Origin: Jejuia rubra
GTDB lineage: Bacteria > Bacteroidota > Bacteroidia > Flavobacteriales > Flavobacteriaceae
NCBI RefSeq assembly: GCF_042684665.1
Contig: NZ_JBHULY010000013.1
Location: forward strand, 1 to 64,000
Length of the DNA: 64,000 nucleotides
Direction of reading: 5' to 3'
Part shown: piece after piece, positions 1-9,820 of the stretch
How the letters are laid out: every line of letters starts with the position of its first letter
Numbering within the stretch: position 1 is the first letter of the stretch
Position numbers and translations under genes: made by a program
The notes under the pieces: model-generated
Seen by the model: only the letters and a program-made list of their open reading frames with translations
Told to the model about the DNA's origin: nothing
The model's database searches: none

Positions 1-1925
1 GGGCCAGCGACTGTATGCCGCAGGCGTCGTTGGACCCGTTGTCGATATCCGCCGTTGTGATTGAGGCATTTCCGGAAGCGTCTAGCTGTACGGTGATGTC
101 CTGGCAAATTGCCGTCGGAGCCACGTTGTCCTCCACAGTAACGGTAGCGGTACATGTAGAGGTATTACTGTTGTTGTCCGTAACGGTAAGGGTTACCGTA
201 TTGGTTCCCACCTCTGCACAAGTAAATGCAGTGGTGTCCAGGGCCAGCGACTGAATGCCACAGGCGTCGTTGGAACCGTTGTCGATATCCGCCGTGGTGA
301 TGGATGCATTTCCCGAAGCATCTAGCTGTACGGTGATGTCCTGGCAAATTGCCGTCGGAGCCACGTTGTCCTCCACAGTAACGGTAGCGGTACATGTAGA
401 TGTGTTACTGTTGTTGTCCGTAACGGTAAGGGTTACCGTATTGGTTCCTACCTCTGCACAAGTAAATGCAGTGGTGTCCAGGGCCAGCGACTGAATGCCG
501 CAGGCGTCGTTGGACCCGTTGTCGATATCCGCCGTGGTGATGGATGCATTTCCTGAAGCGTCTAGCTGTACGGTGATGTCCTGGCAAATTGCCACAGGCG
601 GTACGTTGTCCTCCACAGTAACGGTAGCGGTACAGGTGGATGTGTTATTGTTGTTGTCCGTAACGGTAAGGGTTACCGTATTCGTTCCTACCTCTGCACA
701 AGTAAACGCAGTGGTGTCCAGGGCCAGCGACTGTATGCCACAGGCGTCATTGGAACCGTTGTCTACGCTCGCCGGGTCCACGGTCACGTTGCCGGAAGCG
801 TCTAGCTGTACGGTGATGTCCTGGCAAATTGCCGTCGGAGCCACGTTGTCCTCCACAGTAACGGTAGCGGTACATGTAGATGTGTTATTGTTGTTGTCCG
901 TAACGGTAAGGGTTACCGTATTGGTTCCTACCTCTGCACAAGTAAATGCAGTGGTATCCAGGGCCAGCGACTGTATGCCGCAGGCGTCGTTGGACCCGTT
1001 GTCGATGTCCGCCGTGGTGATGGATGCATTTCCGGAAGCGTCGAGCTGTACGGTGATGTCCTGACAAATGGCCACAGGCGGTACGTTGTCCTCCACCGTA
1101 ACGGTAGCGGTACAGGTGGATGTGTTATTGTTGTTGTCCGTAACGGTAAGGGTTACCGTATTCGTTCCTACCTCTGCACAAGTAAACGCAGTGGTGTCCA
1201 GGGCCAGCGACTGAATGCCACAGGCGTCGTTGGAACCGTTGTCTACGCTCGCCGGGTCCACGGTCACGTTGCCGGAAGCGTCTAGCTGTACGGTGATGTC
1301 CTGGCAAATGGCCACAGGCGGTACGTTGTCCTCCACAGTAACGGTAGCGGTACAGGTGGATGTGTTATTGTTGTTGTCCGTAACGGTAAGTGTTACCGTA
1401 TTCGTCCCTACCTCTGCACAAGTAAACGCAGTGGTGTCCAGGGCCAGCGACTGTATGCCACAGGCGTCGTTGGAACCGTTGTCGATGTCCGCCGTGGTGA
1501 TGGAGGCATTTCCGGAAGCGTCTAGCTGTACGGTGATGTCCTGGCAAATTGCCGTCGGAGCCACGTTGTCCTCCACAGTAACGGTAGCGGTACAGGTGGA
1601 TGTGTTATTGTTGTTGTCCGTAACGGTAAGTGTTACCGTATTCGTCCCTACCTCGGTACAAGTAAACGCAGTGGTGTCCAGGGCCAGCGACTGAATGCCA
1701 CAGGCGTCGTTGGAACCGTTGTCGATATCTGCCGTTGTGATGGATGCATNNNNNNNNNNNNNNNNNNNNNNNNNNNNNNNNNNNNNNNNNNNNNNNNNNN
1801 NNNNNNNNNNNNNNNNNNNNNNNNNGTGGTATCCAGGGCCAGCGACTGTATGCCGCAGGCGTCGTTGGACCCGTTGTCGATATCCGCCGTTGTGATTGAG
1901 GCATTTCCGGAAGCGTCGAGCTGTA
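1..1925 (-). repeat. 240-bp tandem repeats encoding 80-residue HYR-like units
   Basis: Seven complete 240-bp units start at 1, 241, 481, 721, 961, 1201 and 1441. An eighth at 1681 is cut by the gap, and one more begins at 1836. The units differ at a few linked sites, chiefly EDNVAPTA versus EDNVPPVA and GNASITTADI versus GNVTVDPASV. The repeats are clearly richer in G+C than the flanking genes. Because the units lack Met codons in the true frame, the coding frame is easily missed and spurious ORFs appear in the other frames of both strands. Confidence 0.97.
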
Positions 1926-3819
1926 TGGTAATGTCCTGACAAATGGCAGTTGGGGCTTCATTGTCAGAAATAGTAATTGTGACTAAACATTGGGCAGTAT
2001 TGCCATTTCCATCATCTACAGTCCATGTGATGGCAGTATCCCCAACGGATAGTACTTCACCAGCTATAGAGGCTGTACCATTTAAATCGTTCGTTAATGT
2101 GGCAGGACAATTATCATTGAAAGTTGGGTCAAATTCAGATCCTTGAACTGTATATTGACATACACCAGAATCAGTATTTCGAGTCGCATTTGAACACGAA
2201 ATAGAAGGTGTAATATTATCCACAACGGTAACTTTTTGTTCACAAGTAGCGGTGTTTCCAGCACTATCAGTGACTGTCCAAGTCACTGTTGTTTCACCAA
2301 CCGCAAAAGGCTCAGAAGCATCATTAGTTACATTAGCAACCCCGCAATTATCAGCGGTAGTCGGTGTTCCCAAGTTTACTCCAGAGGCAGTACATAATCC
2401 AGTATCAACATTTACAGTTACATCGGCAGGGCATGTAATGGTAGGATCTTCATTATCGTTTACTAAAATAATTGGGTTAGTGGATGAAGTTCTTTCACAA
2501 TTGTTGGTATAGGTATCTCTGACTACTAAATTATAGGAGTTTGGACCTAATCCTGTAAAGTCAACACCCGATTGCCAGGTTGAGCCGCCATCAATGGAGT
2601 ACTCGTACTGGTCTGGGTTTGTGCCAATAACATTTAATGGGCTTAAAACTGTTATGGTTTGGTTGTTGTTTCCCTGACTACAATCCGTATCAAATGTTGG
2701 CTCAGGGGGTAAAGCCACGTACATTAAAGTTACGCTACCAGTATCACAAACCGTAGTGTTAGGCGGAGGTAAACATAGTTCATAATCAAATGTAGCATCG
2801 CCAATAAAGCCAGATACAGGCACAAAAGTGTAAGTACCATCAGAGTTTAGCGTAAGGGTTCCTTCTGTGACAGGATTAGGTTCTGTTCCTGGAACAACAC
2901 TATATGTAGAACCTGTTGGCTCATTATTTAAAATATTCAAATCACCCATATAGGTTTCATCTAAACATTCAATAAGTTGTTGGTCCACAGCATACTTCTG
3001 TAATAAGAAGAACTTTCCATCACCGTGGTCAGACGTGGCACCTGTGAACACAATTCTTGTAATACTTGAACCCGTAGGAGCCAATTCGTTTAAAAAGAAA
3101 AGGGCAATACCTATAGTTTGTCCATTATCGTTACATCTTCCAGATCTCCAATAGTCAGAACCGGCATTGGGCGCACCAAAAGTACACCCAGTATAGTTAC
3201 CGCTATTTCTTACAAAAGTATCTCCAAGAATTTGTTCCGGGCCTCCTCCAACAGGTGTCCCCCAAACTTCAATGTAATAACAGTTGTTTCCACCGCGCTC
3301 TGTAACTGCCAAAACCCCATCGCTATTGGAGGGGATTGCAGGGCTATAAAATAGAGTTTGCTGTTGGGCATCCGTTGTTGATGTCTGGGTAAAGTCATTA
3401 CAAAAACTTCTACCGTTTTGGTTTGAAGAGAAATAGTGATTCAAATTCTGATCCTGAAAAGCGTCAAGAGCGTCATTGGCCCAATTCGGGTCGTTTGAGG
3501 TTGTATGGTCCGGTGGCGGTCCTTGATTTTCAAAAATCCTATTAAAGGCATGGCCTGAGGGACCTAATCTGGTTAATTGGTAGCTGGAAGGGACAACGAA
3601 CGTATTATAGTCCACCCCATTTATTTCCACCCTATCAATAGTAGCAGGGTCTGTATTAAAAGTTTGGGTATCAGACCAAAAAAATTGTACTCCTGTTTGA
3701 ACTGATGGTTCCTGTACACCGATTTGAGCACTAAGCGCAAAAGGTAATACAGCAATAAGAGCAATAGCTAAAACCCTTATTTTTTTAACCGTTGAAGAAA
3801 AATTGTATTTATTTCTCAT
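1..3819 (-). CDS. giant secreted HYR-repeat protein, 5' part (3' end outside window)
   Basis: Large secreted or surface protein, probably an adhesin. The ATG at 3819 is preferred over an in-frame TTG nine bases upstream because it begins a clear signal peptide (MRNKYNF..., hydrophobic core, ALSA-Q cleavage near residue 31). A unique N-terminal domain of about 250 residues follows, then a cadherin-like Ig domain (about 283-370), a further Ig-like segment (371-452), two diverged HYR domains (about 453-535 and 536-619, each with Cys pairs and a CPADVTV or ISCSNAT type start), then near-identical 80-residue HYR-like repeats (AICQDITVQLDASG ... DNGSNDACGIQSLALDT). The reading frame stays open from 1749 to 1 and the gene runs off the window. 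It appears broken at 1750-1825 only because the run of N has the wrong length. HYR proteins of this type in Flavobacteriaceae usually end in a type IX sorting domain, which cannot be seen here. Confidence 0.9.
1750..1825. other. assembly gap (76 N) of incorrect length inside the repeat array
   Basis: The same repeat landmark (gggccagcgactg) lies at 1681 and 1836, 155 bases apart, while every other spacing is exactly 240. The true gap should therefore be 161 bases plus a multiple of 240. The 155-base spacing is out of phase by 2, which explains the apparent frameshift across the gap. Confidence 0.95.
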
Positions 3820-3828
3820 ATCGTACAA

Positions 3829-4412
3829 AATAAATTGTGATGTATATTATTTTCAAATGCGTTACTAAATGATTTGGCATTGTAAGGTTGATCATCGAGT
3901 TTTTTAATCCATATAACCGATGATGTATTTACATATGTTAATTGTCCTTTCATGCTACATTTAGTTTGTTCATGGCCAAAACCAACAAATCCAGCAACTA
4001 CAGCCTGTAGCGCTGATTCGGTAAAACAAAAAACTTTAAGCTTTTGAGGGAAAAACTGAGAGGGAAAGTAGTGGCTATAGAAGCCATTTTGTTCTGTGAA
4101 AGTTGATTTGGGGTCATTATTTTTAGGTTTATAGGTAAAACAAATAGACGTATATCTTGTATGTTTTTCAAAAAAAAATGTTAAACCACAAATATAATCG
4201 ACGAAAAGAACTCATTTTTTCGATTACCGAAGTAATGTGCAATTCGTCGAACGAAGTGCGATAACTTGCTTTAAACTTGGTGGTTAGCATTCGTTTTATT
4301 TTAAAACTCTAGGTTTTTGGTTAATTTAACGTAATTTTATGAAGCAAATAAATTGAATTTTATCGATAAAAGCAACATTTTAACGATAAAAATTGCATTT
4401 AATCGAAAATTA
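3829..4412. other. 584-bp intergenic region between divergent genes
   Basis: AT-rich and without a credible ORF. On the minus strand a TATATTTG box (plus positions about 4189-4196) fits the flavobacterial -7 consensus TAnnTTTG and could serve the HYR gene with a leader of about 350 nt. No -33 TTG is clear. Nothing else is recognisable. Confidence 0.4.
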
Positions 4413-4901
4413 ATGAAAAAATTAATCCTCATACGGCATGCAAAATCTAGCTGGGAACACGATGTTATTGATCACAAACGACCTTTAAGCAAAAGAGGAA
4501 TCAAAGATGCCAATTTAGTCGCAAAGCAACTGAAATCATTGGAGTTTACAGCTGACTTGGTTTTAATTAGTGATGCTACAAGAACGACACTTACAGCTAA
4601 TATCATTCTACCAGAATTGAATATAGATAAAGAAAAAATTGTTTTAACCCATGATTTATACGATTTTTCGGGAATAAATTTAACTAAAGTGATTAAGAAT
4701 TGTAAGGATCATTTAGAAACCTTGCTTGTATTTGGACATAACCATGCCGTTACTGGGTTTGTAAATGCTTACGGTAGCGCATATATTGATAATGTACCTA
4801 CCTGTGGCGTAGTTGTTATCGAGTTCGATACGAATGAATGGCCCAATATTTCGTCAGGAAAAACTTTGACCTCTATTTTCCCAAGAGATTTAAGACCCTA
4901 A
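4413..4901 (+). CDS. sixA: SixA-type histidine phosphatase
   Basis: Small phosphohistidine phosphatase of the histidine phosphatase superfamily, 162 residues. The catalytic RHAK motif is at residues 8-11 (LILIRHAKSSWEH) and the second catalytic His lies in the VFGHNHA segment. The ATG at 4413 is chosen over an upstream in-frame start at 4353 because the family begins a few residues before RHA. SixA enzymes dephosphorylate phosphohistidine in relay proteins. Here it is followed by ppk1 and ppx, an arrangement often seen in Flavobacteriia, so a link to polyphosphate or phosphate signalling is inferred from context only. Confidence 0.88.
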   Translation: MKKLILIRHAKSSWEHDVIDHKRPLSKRGIKDANLVAKQLKSLEFTADLVLISDATRTTLTANIILPELNIDKEKIVLTHDLYDFSGINLTKVIKNCKDHLETLLVFGHNHAVTGFVNAYGSAYIDNVPTCGVVVIEFDTNEWPNISSGKTLTSIFPRDLRP

Positions 4902-4997
4902 AAGGTTGATGAGATGAAGGTAGTTTTATTCCTTATTTCTTCCGAAAAAATTGCTAAAATATAGTTGATCGGGCTTACTATTCTCTTCGAAATAAAA

Positions 4998-5005
4998 TAT
5001 ATTTG
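4998..5005 (+). promoter_or_regulatory. TAnnTTTG promoter box for ppk1
   Basis: TATATTTG, 23 bases before the ppk1 ATG, matches the flavobacterial -7 consensus. A TTA 20 bases upstream could be a weak -33 element. Confidence 0.5.
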
Positions 5006-5028
5006 TTTGAGACTAAACAATTTTCAAA

Positions 5029-7092
5029 ATGACGAAAGACGATAGTGTTGAAAACAGATATATTAATAGGGAAATAAGTTGGCTTCAGTTTAACGCTAGA
5101 GTACTTCAGGAAGCCGCAGATGAAAGAGTACCCTTGATAGAAAGGTTAAGGTTTCTGGGGATTTTTTCCAATAATTTGGATGAGTTTTTTAAGGTAAGAT
5201 ACGCCACGGTAAAGCGTATTGTTGAAGCGGGTAAAGGCGGTAAAAGCGAGCTGGGGGGCATAAAGGCAAAGGAACTTCTTGAGATTATCACAAAAATTGT
5301 TATTGACCAGCAGAATCATAGTATTGATGTACTGGATGACATTGACTCAGCCCTTAAAGACGAAAATATTTTTGTTATTGATGAAACCAAGGTGGATCGG
5401 AACCAACATGATTTTATCAAAAAATACTACAAGCAAAACATAAGTACTGGTTTGGTGACCATCATTTTAAATGATTTGGTGGTTTTGCCCAATTTAAAGG
5501 ATAGTGCCGCGTATTTGGCCGTGAAAATGCAAATGGCAGATGGTTCCAAACAGTATGCATTAATCGAGATACCGCGGGCAGCAAAACGTTTTGTTGTATT
5601 GCCCAAGCAGGGCGATAAAAATTTTATCATTATGATCGATGACCTTTTGCGCTATTGTTTAGAAGATATCTTCAATATTTTCGATTACAAAACCATTTCG
5701 GCACACATGATTAAAATCACAAGGGATGGGGAACTGGACTTTGATAGTGATTTCAGTAAAAGTTTTGTCGAAAAATTATCCGATAGCGTCAAACATCGAG
5801 AAATCAGCGAACCGGTCCGTTTTGTTTATGATAAAACTATTGATAGCGACACCTTGGAATATCTTATGGAAAAAATGGGTATTGATAATACCGATAGTAT
5901 CATTCCTGGAGGAAAATACCATAATAAGCGGGATTATATGGGGTTCCCAAGTTTGGGAAGAACAGAATTGCTGTATGATAAAATTGTCCCTCTTGAGGTT
6001 AAAGGCTTAAGTTTAGAGACCAGTATTTTCAAGGATATCAAGGAAAAGGACTATATGATCCATGCACCTTATCACACCTTCTCCTACGTGGTTAAATTTT
6101 TAAGGGAAGCCGCGTTGGATCCTAAAGTAACTACTATAAAGATCACCATTTACAGGCTGGCAGAGATTTCTCATGTAGCTAGTTCTCTAATCAACGCGGC
6201 AATTAACGGCAAAACGGTTACAGTTTCCATCGAGCTAAGGGCGCGATTTGACGAACAGGCCAATATTAAGTACGCTGAACAAATGAGAAAAGAGGGCGTA
6301 AACCTAATTTTTGGAGTTCCGGGTTTAAAAGTGCACAGTAAAATGTGTGTTATTGAGCGTGAGGAAAACAAAAAAATAAAGCGTTATGGATTTATTAGTA
6401 CGGGCAACTTTAATGAGTCCACAGCAAAGATCTATACCGATTATACCTTGTTCACCTATAATCAGCCACTATTAAAAGAGGTCAACAAGATTTTTAATTT
6501 CTTTGAGGCAAACTATCGGGTGTATTCCTATAAGCACCTAATTGTTTCACCCCATTACACCGAAAGTACCATTTTTAAGTTGATCGATGAGCAGATACAG
6601 GAAAGTAAAAGGGGTAATGGTGGCTATATCCGGCTGAAAATGAATAGTATTTCAAATTACCCAATGGTGGATAAACTCTACGAAGCCAGTAATGCTGGCG
6701 TAAAAATTGAAATGATTGTTAGGGGTATTTGCTGTTTGGTGCCGGGGATAGAGGGTATGAGCAAGAACATAAAGGTTATCGGTATCGTTGATAAATTTTT
6801 GGAACACCCGCGTGTATATATGTTTGGAAAGGATGAAAATGTAAAAATCTATATTTCGTCGGCCGATTTGATGACGAGGAATATCCATAATAGGGTGGAG
6901 GTAAGTTGTCCTATTTACGATAATGATATCAAAAGGGAGATCATTGACAACTTCAATATTTGTTGGAACGATAATGTAAAGGCTCGATTGATAAATACAA
7001 AAACAGAAAATGAATACAGGGTTGACGATAAACCTGCATTAAGGTCGCAGATCGCTTTGTATGATTATTATTTAGACAAGCTAAAGAACTGA
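5029..7092 (+). CDS. ppk1: polyphosphate kinase 1
   Basis: Makes inorganic polyphosphate from the terminal phosphate of ATP, reversibly. At 687 residues it has normal PPK1 length. It starts with the family N-terminal domain (YINREISWLQFNARVLQEA, residues 10-28), has the FSNNLDEFFKVR segment (46-57), and two phospholipase-D-like C-terminal domains. The GLKVHSKMC segment contains the His that is autophosphorylated in PPK1. The gene is followed one base later by ppx, so synthesis and degradation of polyphosphate are co-transcribed. Confidence 0.97.
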   Translation: MTKDDSVENRYINREISWLQFNARVLQEAADERVPLIERLRFLGIFSNNLDEFFKVRYATVKRIVEAGKGGKSELGGIKAKELLEIITKIVIDQQNHSIDVLDDIDSALKDENIFVIDETKVDRNQHDFIKKYYKQNISTGLVTIILNDLVVLPNLKDSAAYLAVKMQMADGSKQYALIEIPRAAKRFVVLPKQGDKNFIIMIDDLLRYCLEDIFNIFDYKTISAHMIKITRDGELDFDSDFSKSFVEKLSDSVKHREISEPVRFVYDKTIDSDTLEYLMEKMGIDNTDSIIPGGKYHNKRDYMGFPSLGRTELLYDKIVPLEVKGLSLETSIFKDIKEKDYMIHAPYHTFSYVVKFLREAALDPKVTTIKITIYRLAEISHVASSLINAAINGKTVTVSIELRARFDEQANIKYAEQMRKEGVNLIFGVPGLKVHSKMCVIEREENKKIKRYGFISTGNFNESTAKIYTDYTLFTYNQPLLKEVNKIFNFFEANYRVYSYKHLIVSPHYTESTIFKLIDEQIQESKRGNGGYIRLKMNSISNYPMVDKLYEASNAGVKIEMIVRGICCLVPGIEGMSKNIKVIGIVDKFLEHPRVYMFGKDENVKIYISSADLMTRNIHNRVEVSCPIYDNDIKREIIDNFNICWNDNVKARLINTKTENEYRVDDKPALRSQIALYDYYLDKLKN

Positions 7093-7093
7093 A

Positions 7094-7999
7094 ATGCTAT
7101 CGATTAAAAAGTATGCGGCCATTGATATTGGCTCCAACGCCGTTAGGTTGTTGATTTCAAATGTTATTGAAGAAAAGGGTAGGCCCGTTGTTTTTAAAAA
7201 GAACTCATTGGTCCGTGTTCCCGTAAGATTAGGAGCCGATGTTTTCATAAAAGGGCGTATTTCCAAAGAGAATTTCGAGAGGATGAAGGATACCATGCTG
7301 GCATTTAAATTGTTGATGCAAGCCCATAAAGTGTTGAAGTACAAGGCCTGTGCCACATCCGCCATGCGGGAATCCAAAAACGGAAAAGCGGTGGTGGACG
7401 GTATTTTAGAGCATTCTGGCATTAGTATTGATGTAATTGGTGGAGAGGAGGAAGCGGCAATTATTGCGGCCACGGACTTGAACTCATATATTGACCCAAG
7501 CAAAGTTTATCTATATGTTGACGTTGGGGGCGGAAGTACCGAATTTTCAGTTATCAATAATGGGAAGCAAATTGTATCCCGCTCCTTCAAGATTGGCACC
7601 GTTCGCTTACTTAATGATATGGTTAAAAATGAGGCCTGGATAGAGCTGGAGCAATGGATCAAGGAGCATACATGGCAGTATGAAAAGATTAACGTTTTAG
7701 GTTCCGGAGGAAACATCAATAAAATCTTTAAGATCTCTGGTAAGGCAGTAGGTAAACCTTTGACCTACTTCTATTTAACCACCTATTACAATACCCTACA
7801 AAGTTATTCCTATGAAGAAAGGATTACAGAGCTAAACCTAAATCAGGACAGGGCTGACGTGATTATTCCAGCGATGAGGATTTACCTTTCAGCCATGAAG
7901 TGGAGTAAGGCTAAACATATCTACGTTCCTAAAATTGGATTGGCAGATGGTATTATCAAAAGTATATACTATAATACCGTTTCGAGCAATACACAGTAA
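7094..7999 (+). CDS. ppx: exopolyphosphatase, Ppx/GppA family
   Basis: Releases phosphate from polyphosphate ends or hydrolyses pppGpp; the two activities cannot be told apart by sequence alone. The actin-like ATPase fold is visible: AAIDIGSNAVRLLI near the N-terminus, CATSAMRES, GGEEEA and VDVGGGSTEFSVI. At 301 residues it is the short form without the C-terminal HD-like domain of E. coli PPX, as is usual in Bacteroidetes. It begins one base after the ppk1 stop, so translation is probably coupled. Confidence 0.93.
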   Translation: MLSIKKYAAIDIGSNAVRLLISNVIEEKGRPVVFKKNSLVRVPVRLGADVFIKGRISKENFERMKDTMLAFKLLMQAHKVLKYKACATSAMRESKNGKAVVDGILEHSGISIDVIGGEEEAAIIAATDLNSYIDPSKVYLYVDVGGGSTEFSVINNGKQIVSRSFKIGTVRLLNDMVKNEAWIELEQWIKEHTWQYEKINVLGSGGNINKIFKISGKAVGKPLTYFYLTTYYNTLQSYSYEERITELNLNQDRADVIIPAMRIYLSAMKWSKAKHIYVPKIGLADGIIKSIYYNTVSSNTQ

Positions 8000-8046
8000 A
8001 ATTCGGTATTTCGTCCTGTATCGGGGTGCTATTTCATTTTATCCTA

Positions 8047-8071
8047 TATATTTGTTTCATATTTATATTTG
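8047..8071 (+). promoter_or_regulatory. two TAnnTTTG boxes before the glycosyltransferase
   Basis: TATATTTG occurs at 8047-8054 and again at 8064-8071, 25 bases before the ATG at 8096. The second overlaps an in-frame TTG that could be mistaken for the start codon. Confidence 0.5.
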
Positions 8072-8095
8072 TTTAAGCTCCAAATCTTACAAAAT

Positions 8096-9193
8096 ATGAA
8101 ACTCTTATATGTTGTTAATCAGATCAATGGAACAACAGGATTAGAACGGATACTGGCCATTAAGGCCAATTATTTCATTAAGGAATTTAACTACGATATC
8201 GTGATGGTTACCCTTAATGAGGTTGAAGAAACCCCGTTTTTTGATCTTAATGAGAGTATCAAGATTATCCGACTTCCCAATAAGTCCAATCCCTTGAGCC
8301 ACATTACCCAATTTGGCAAAATCAATAAAATTTTAAAGCAGGAATCTCCGGATACGGTGATTATTTGCATTGATAATATTTTCGGATTGTACCTTCCCGC
8401 TTTTCTGAAAAAGAAATACACTTATGTTTACGAACGCCATAATTCGAAACGTGTAAATTTAGGTCAGGGTGCAACATCTTTTAAAGCTAAGGTTTTAAAT
8501 GGCATCAAAAAGAAATTGCTTGATAGAGGCGGTAAACATTATGATACTGTAGTTTTATTATCTGATGATCACCTAGCTGAATGGAGCCACCTGAAAAATC
8601 TGAAGGTCATCAACAACCCGCTTATTTTTTATCCCGAAACCTACGCCAAATTGGAAAATAAACGTGTTTTGGCTGTTGGAAGGCATACGCACCAGAAAGG
8701 GTTTGATATGCTGATGAAAAGTTGGGCAAAGGTTGTTGAGAAACATAAGGATTGGAAACTGGATGTTTATGGTAAAAAGGATCATGATTCAAGTTATATG
8801 GACCTGGCCAAAGCTTATGGTATTACGGATTACGTAACCTTTCACGACCCAGTCCCAAATATCATGGAGGTGTATTTGGAGTCATCCATTTATGCGCTTT
8901 CCTCAAGATATGAAGGGTTTCCGCTGGTGTTAATTGAGACCATGGCCTGCGGTGTACCTGCAGTGGCTTTTAACTGCCCATGCGGAGTAAAGGAGCTAAT
9001 AACCCACGGGGAAGACGGGCTTCATGTGCCTGTGGACGATACGGATGAATTTGCTAAATCATTAATATATTTAATCGAAAATCAGGAAATTAGGACAAAA
9101 ATGGGGGCTAAAGCTCGAAAAAATATTTTACGTTTGTCTCCAGAAAACATATTTCCGCAATGGAAAAATTTATTTGAACAACTGTCAGCTTAA
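8096..9193 (+). CDS. family 4 glycosyltransferase
   Basis: Retaining GT-B glycosyltransferase, 365 residues, that would transfer a sugar from a nucleotide-sugar to an envelope glycan or glycolipid. The N-terminal half is Rossmann-like and starts MKLLYVVNQINGTTG. The GT4 C-terminal domain has VLAVGRHTHQKGFDMLMKSW and the EX7E motif in SRYEGFPLVLIETMACGVP. The ATG at 8096 is preferred to a TTG at 8069 that lies inside a promoter box. The gene is alone between ppx and a barrel protein, so the acceptor is unknown. Confidence 0.9.
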   Translation: MKLLYVVNQINGTTGLERILAIKANYFIKEFNYDIVMVTLNEVEETPFFDLNESIKIIRLPNKSNPLSHITQFGKINKILKQESPDTVIICIDNIFGLYLPAFLKKKYTYVYERHNSKRVNLGQGATSFKAKVLNGIKKKLLDRGGKHYDTVVLLSDDHLAEWSHLKNLKVINNPLIFYPETYAKLENKRVLAVGRHTHQKGFDMLMKSWAKVVEKHKDWKLDVYGKKDHDSSYMDLAKAYGITDYVTFHDPVPNIMEVYLESSIYALSSRYEGFPLVLIETMACGVPAVAFNCPCGVKELITHGEDGLHVPVDDTDEFAKSLIYLIENQEIRTKMGAKARKNILRLSPENIFPQWKNLFEQLSA

Positions 9194-9234
9194 TAGAAAC
9201 CCTCGCTATTACTCTGGCTTAAAAATTTTTTATT

Positions 9235-9756
9235 ATGAAAAAATTAATACTCTTAGCTGTACTGCTTGGCTTATCAATCGAAGGGTTTTCGCAAACATAT
9301 GGTGTGCGTGCAGGATATACGATTTCGAATTTGGATTTTAAGGATGCTCCGCCAATGGAGAACAAACATAGAAATAGTTTCTATCTTGGTTTTTATGGGG
9401 ATTTCAGATTATCTAATTCAGTGTCTGTCGTTCCCGAGCTTCAGTTTTCTCCGGAAGGCGCAAAGGACGAAACACTACATTTGGATTTAATTCAAATGCC
9501 AGTATTGTTCAAGTTTAGGTTACACCAAAGATGGCGTTTTGGTATTGGCCCGCAGGTAGCCTTAAAATCTCATAAGGAAGGCGACATGATGCGTAATTTT
9601 CATTACTCTGCTATTGCAGGTGTGGAATTTAAACTGAATCAAATGTTTTACGTAGACGCCAGATACAGCTATGGTGTCACCAATATTTTTGACGATTTCG
9701 TGGCAGCGGAAGCAAGAAATACTAATATTCAATTAGGGGTAGGTTATCAGTTTTAA
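9235..9756 (+). CDS. small outer-membrane beta-barrel protein
   Basis: A 173-residue protein with a signal peptide (MKKLILLAVLLGLSIEGFSQ, cleaved about residue 19). Alternating hydrophobic strands follow, as in PorT-type and OMP_b-brl families: YGVRAGYTISNLDF, FYLGFYGDFRL, FGIGPQVAL, FYVDARYSYGV. It ends IQLGVGYQF, with the aromatic terminal residue usual for outer-membrane barrels. Its function is unknown. It starts 41 bases after the glycosyltransferase and may be read with it. Confidence 0.85.
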   Translation: MKKLILLAVLLGLSIEGFSQTYGVRAGYTISNLDFKDAPPMENKHRNSFYLGFYGDFRLSNSVSVVPELQFSPEGAKDETLHLDLIQMPVLFKFRLHQRWRFGIGPQVALKSHKEGDMMRNFHYSAIAGVEFKLNQMFYVDARYSYGVTNIFDDFVAAEARNTNIQLGVGYQF

Positions 9757-9820
9757 CTATAAAAGTAGGAATACTGGGGTGCAAAACGTTTAACTTAGAG
9801 TTTTTTTCAGTTAGAAGTCA

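Noticed and set aside
15..1694. Plus-strand ORFs of 79-189 codons over the HYR repeats
   Set aside because: They recur with the 240-bp period and are antisense frames of the repeat array; the minus frame encodes the HYR domains continuously.
1605..1961. Frameshift or pseudogene in the HYR gene at the gap
   Set aside because: Repeat phase shows that the gap length is wrong, so the frame change is an assembly effect.
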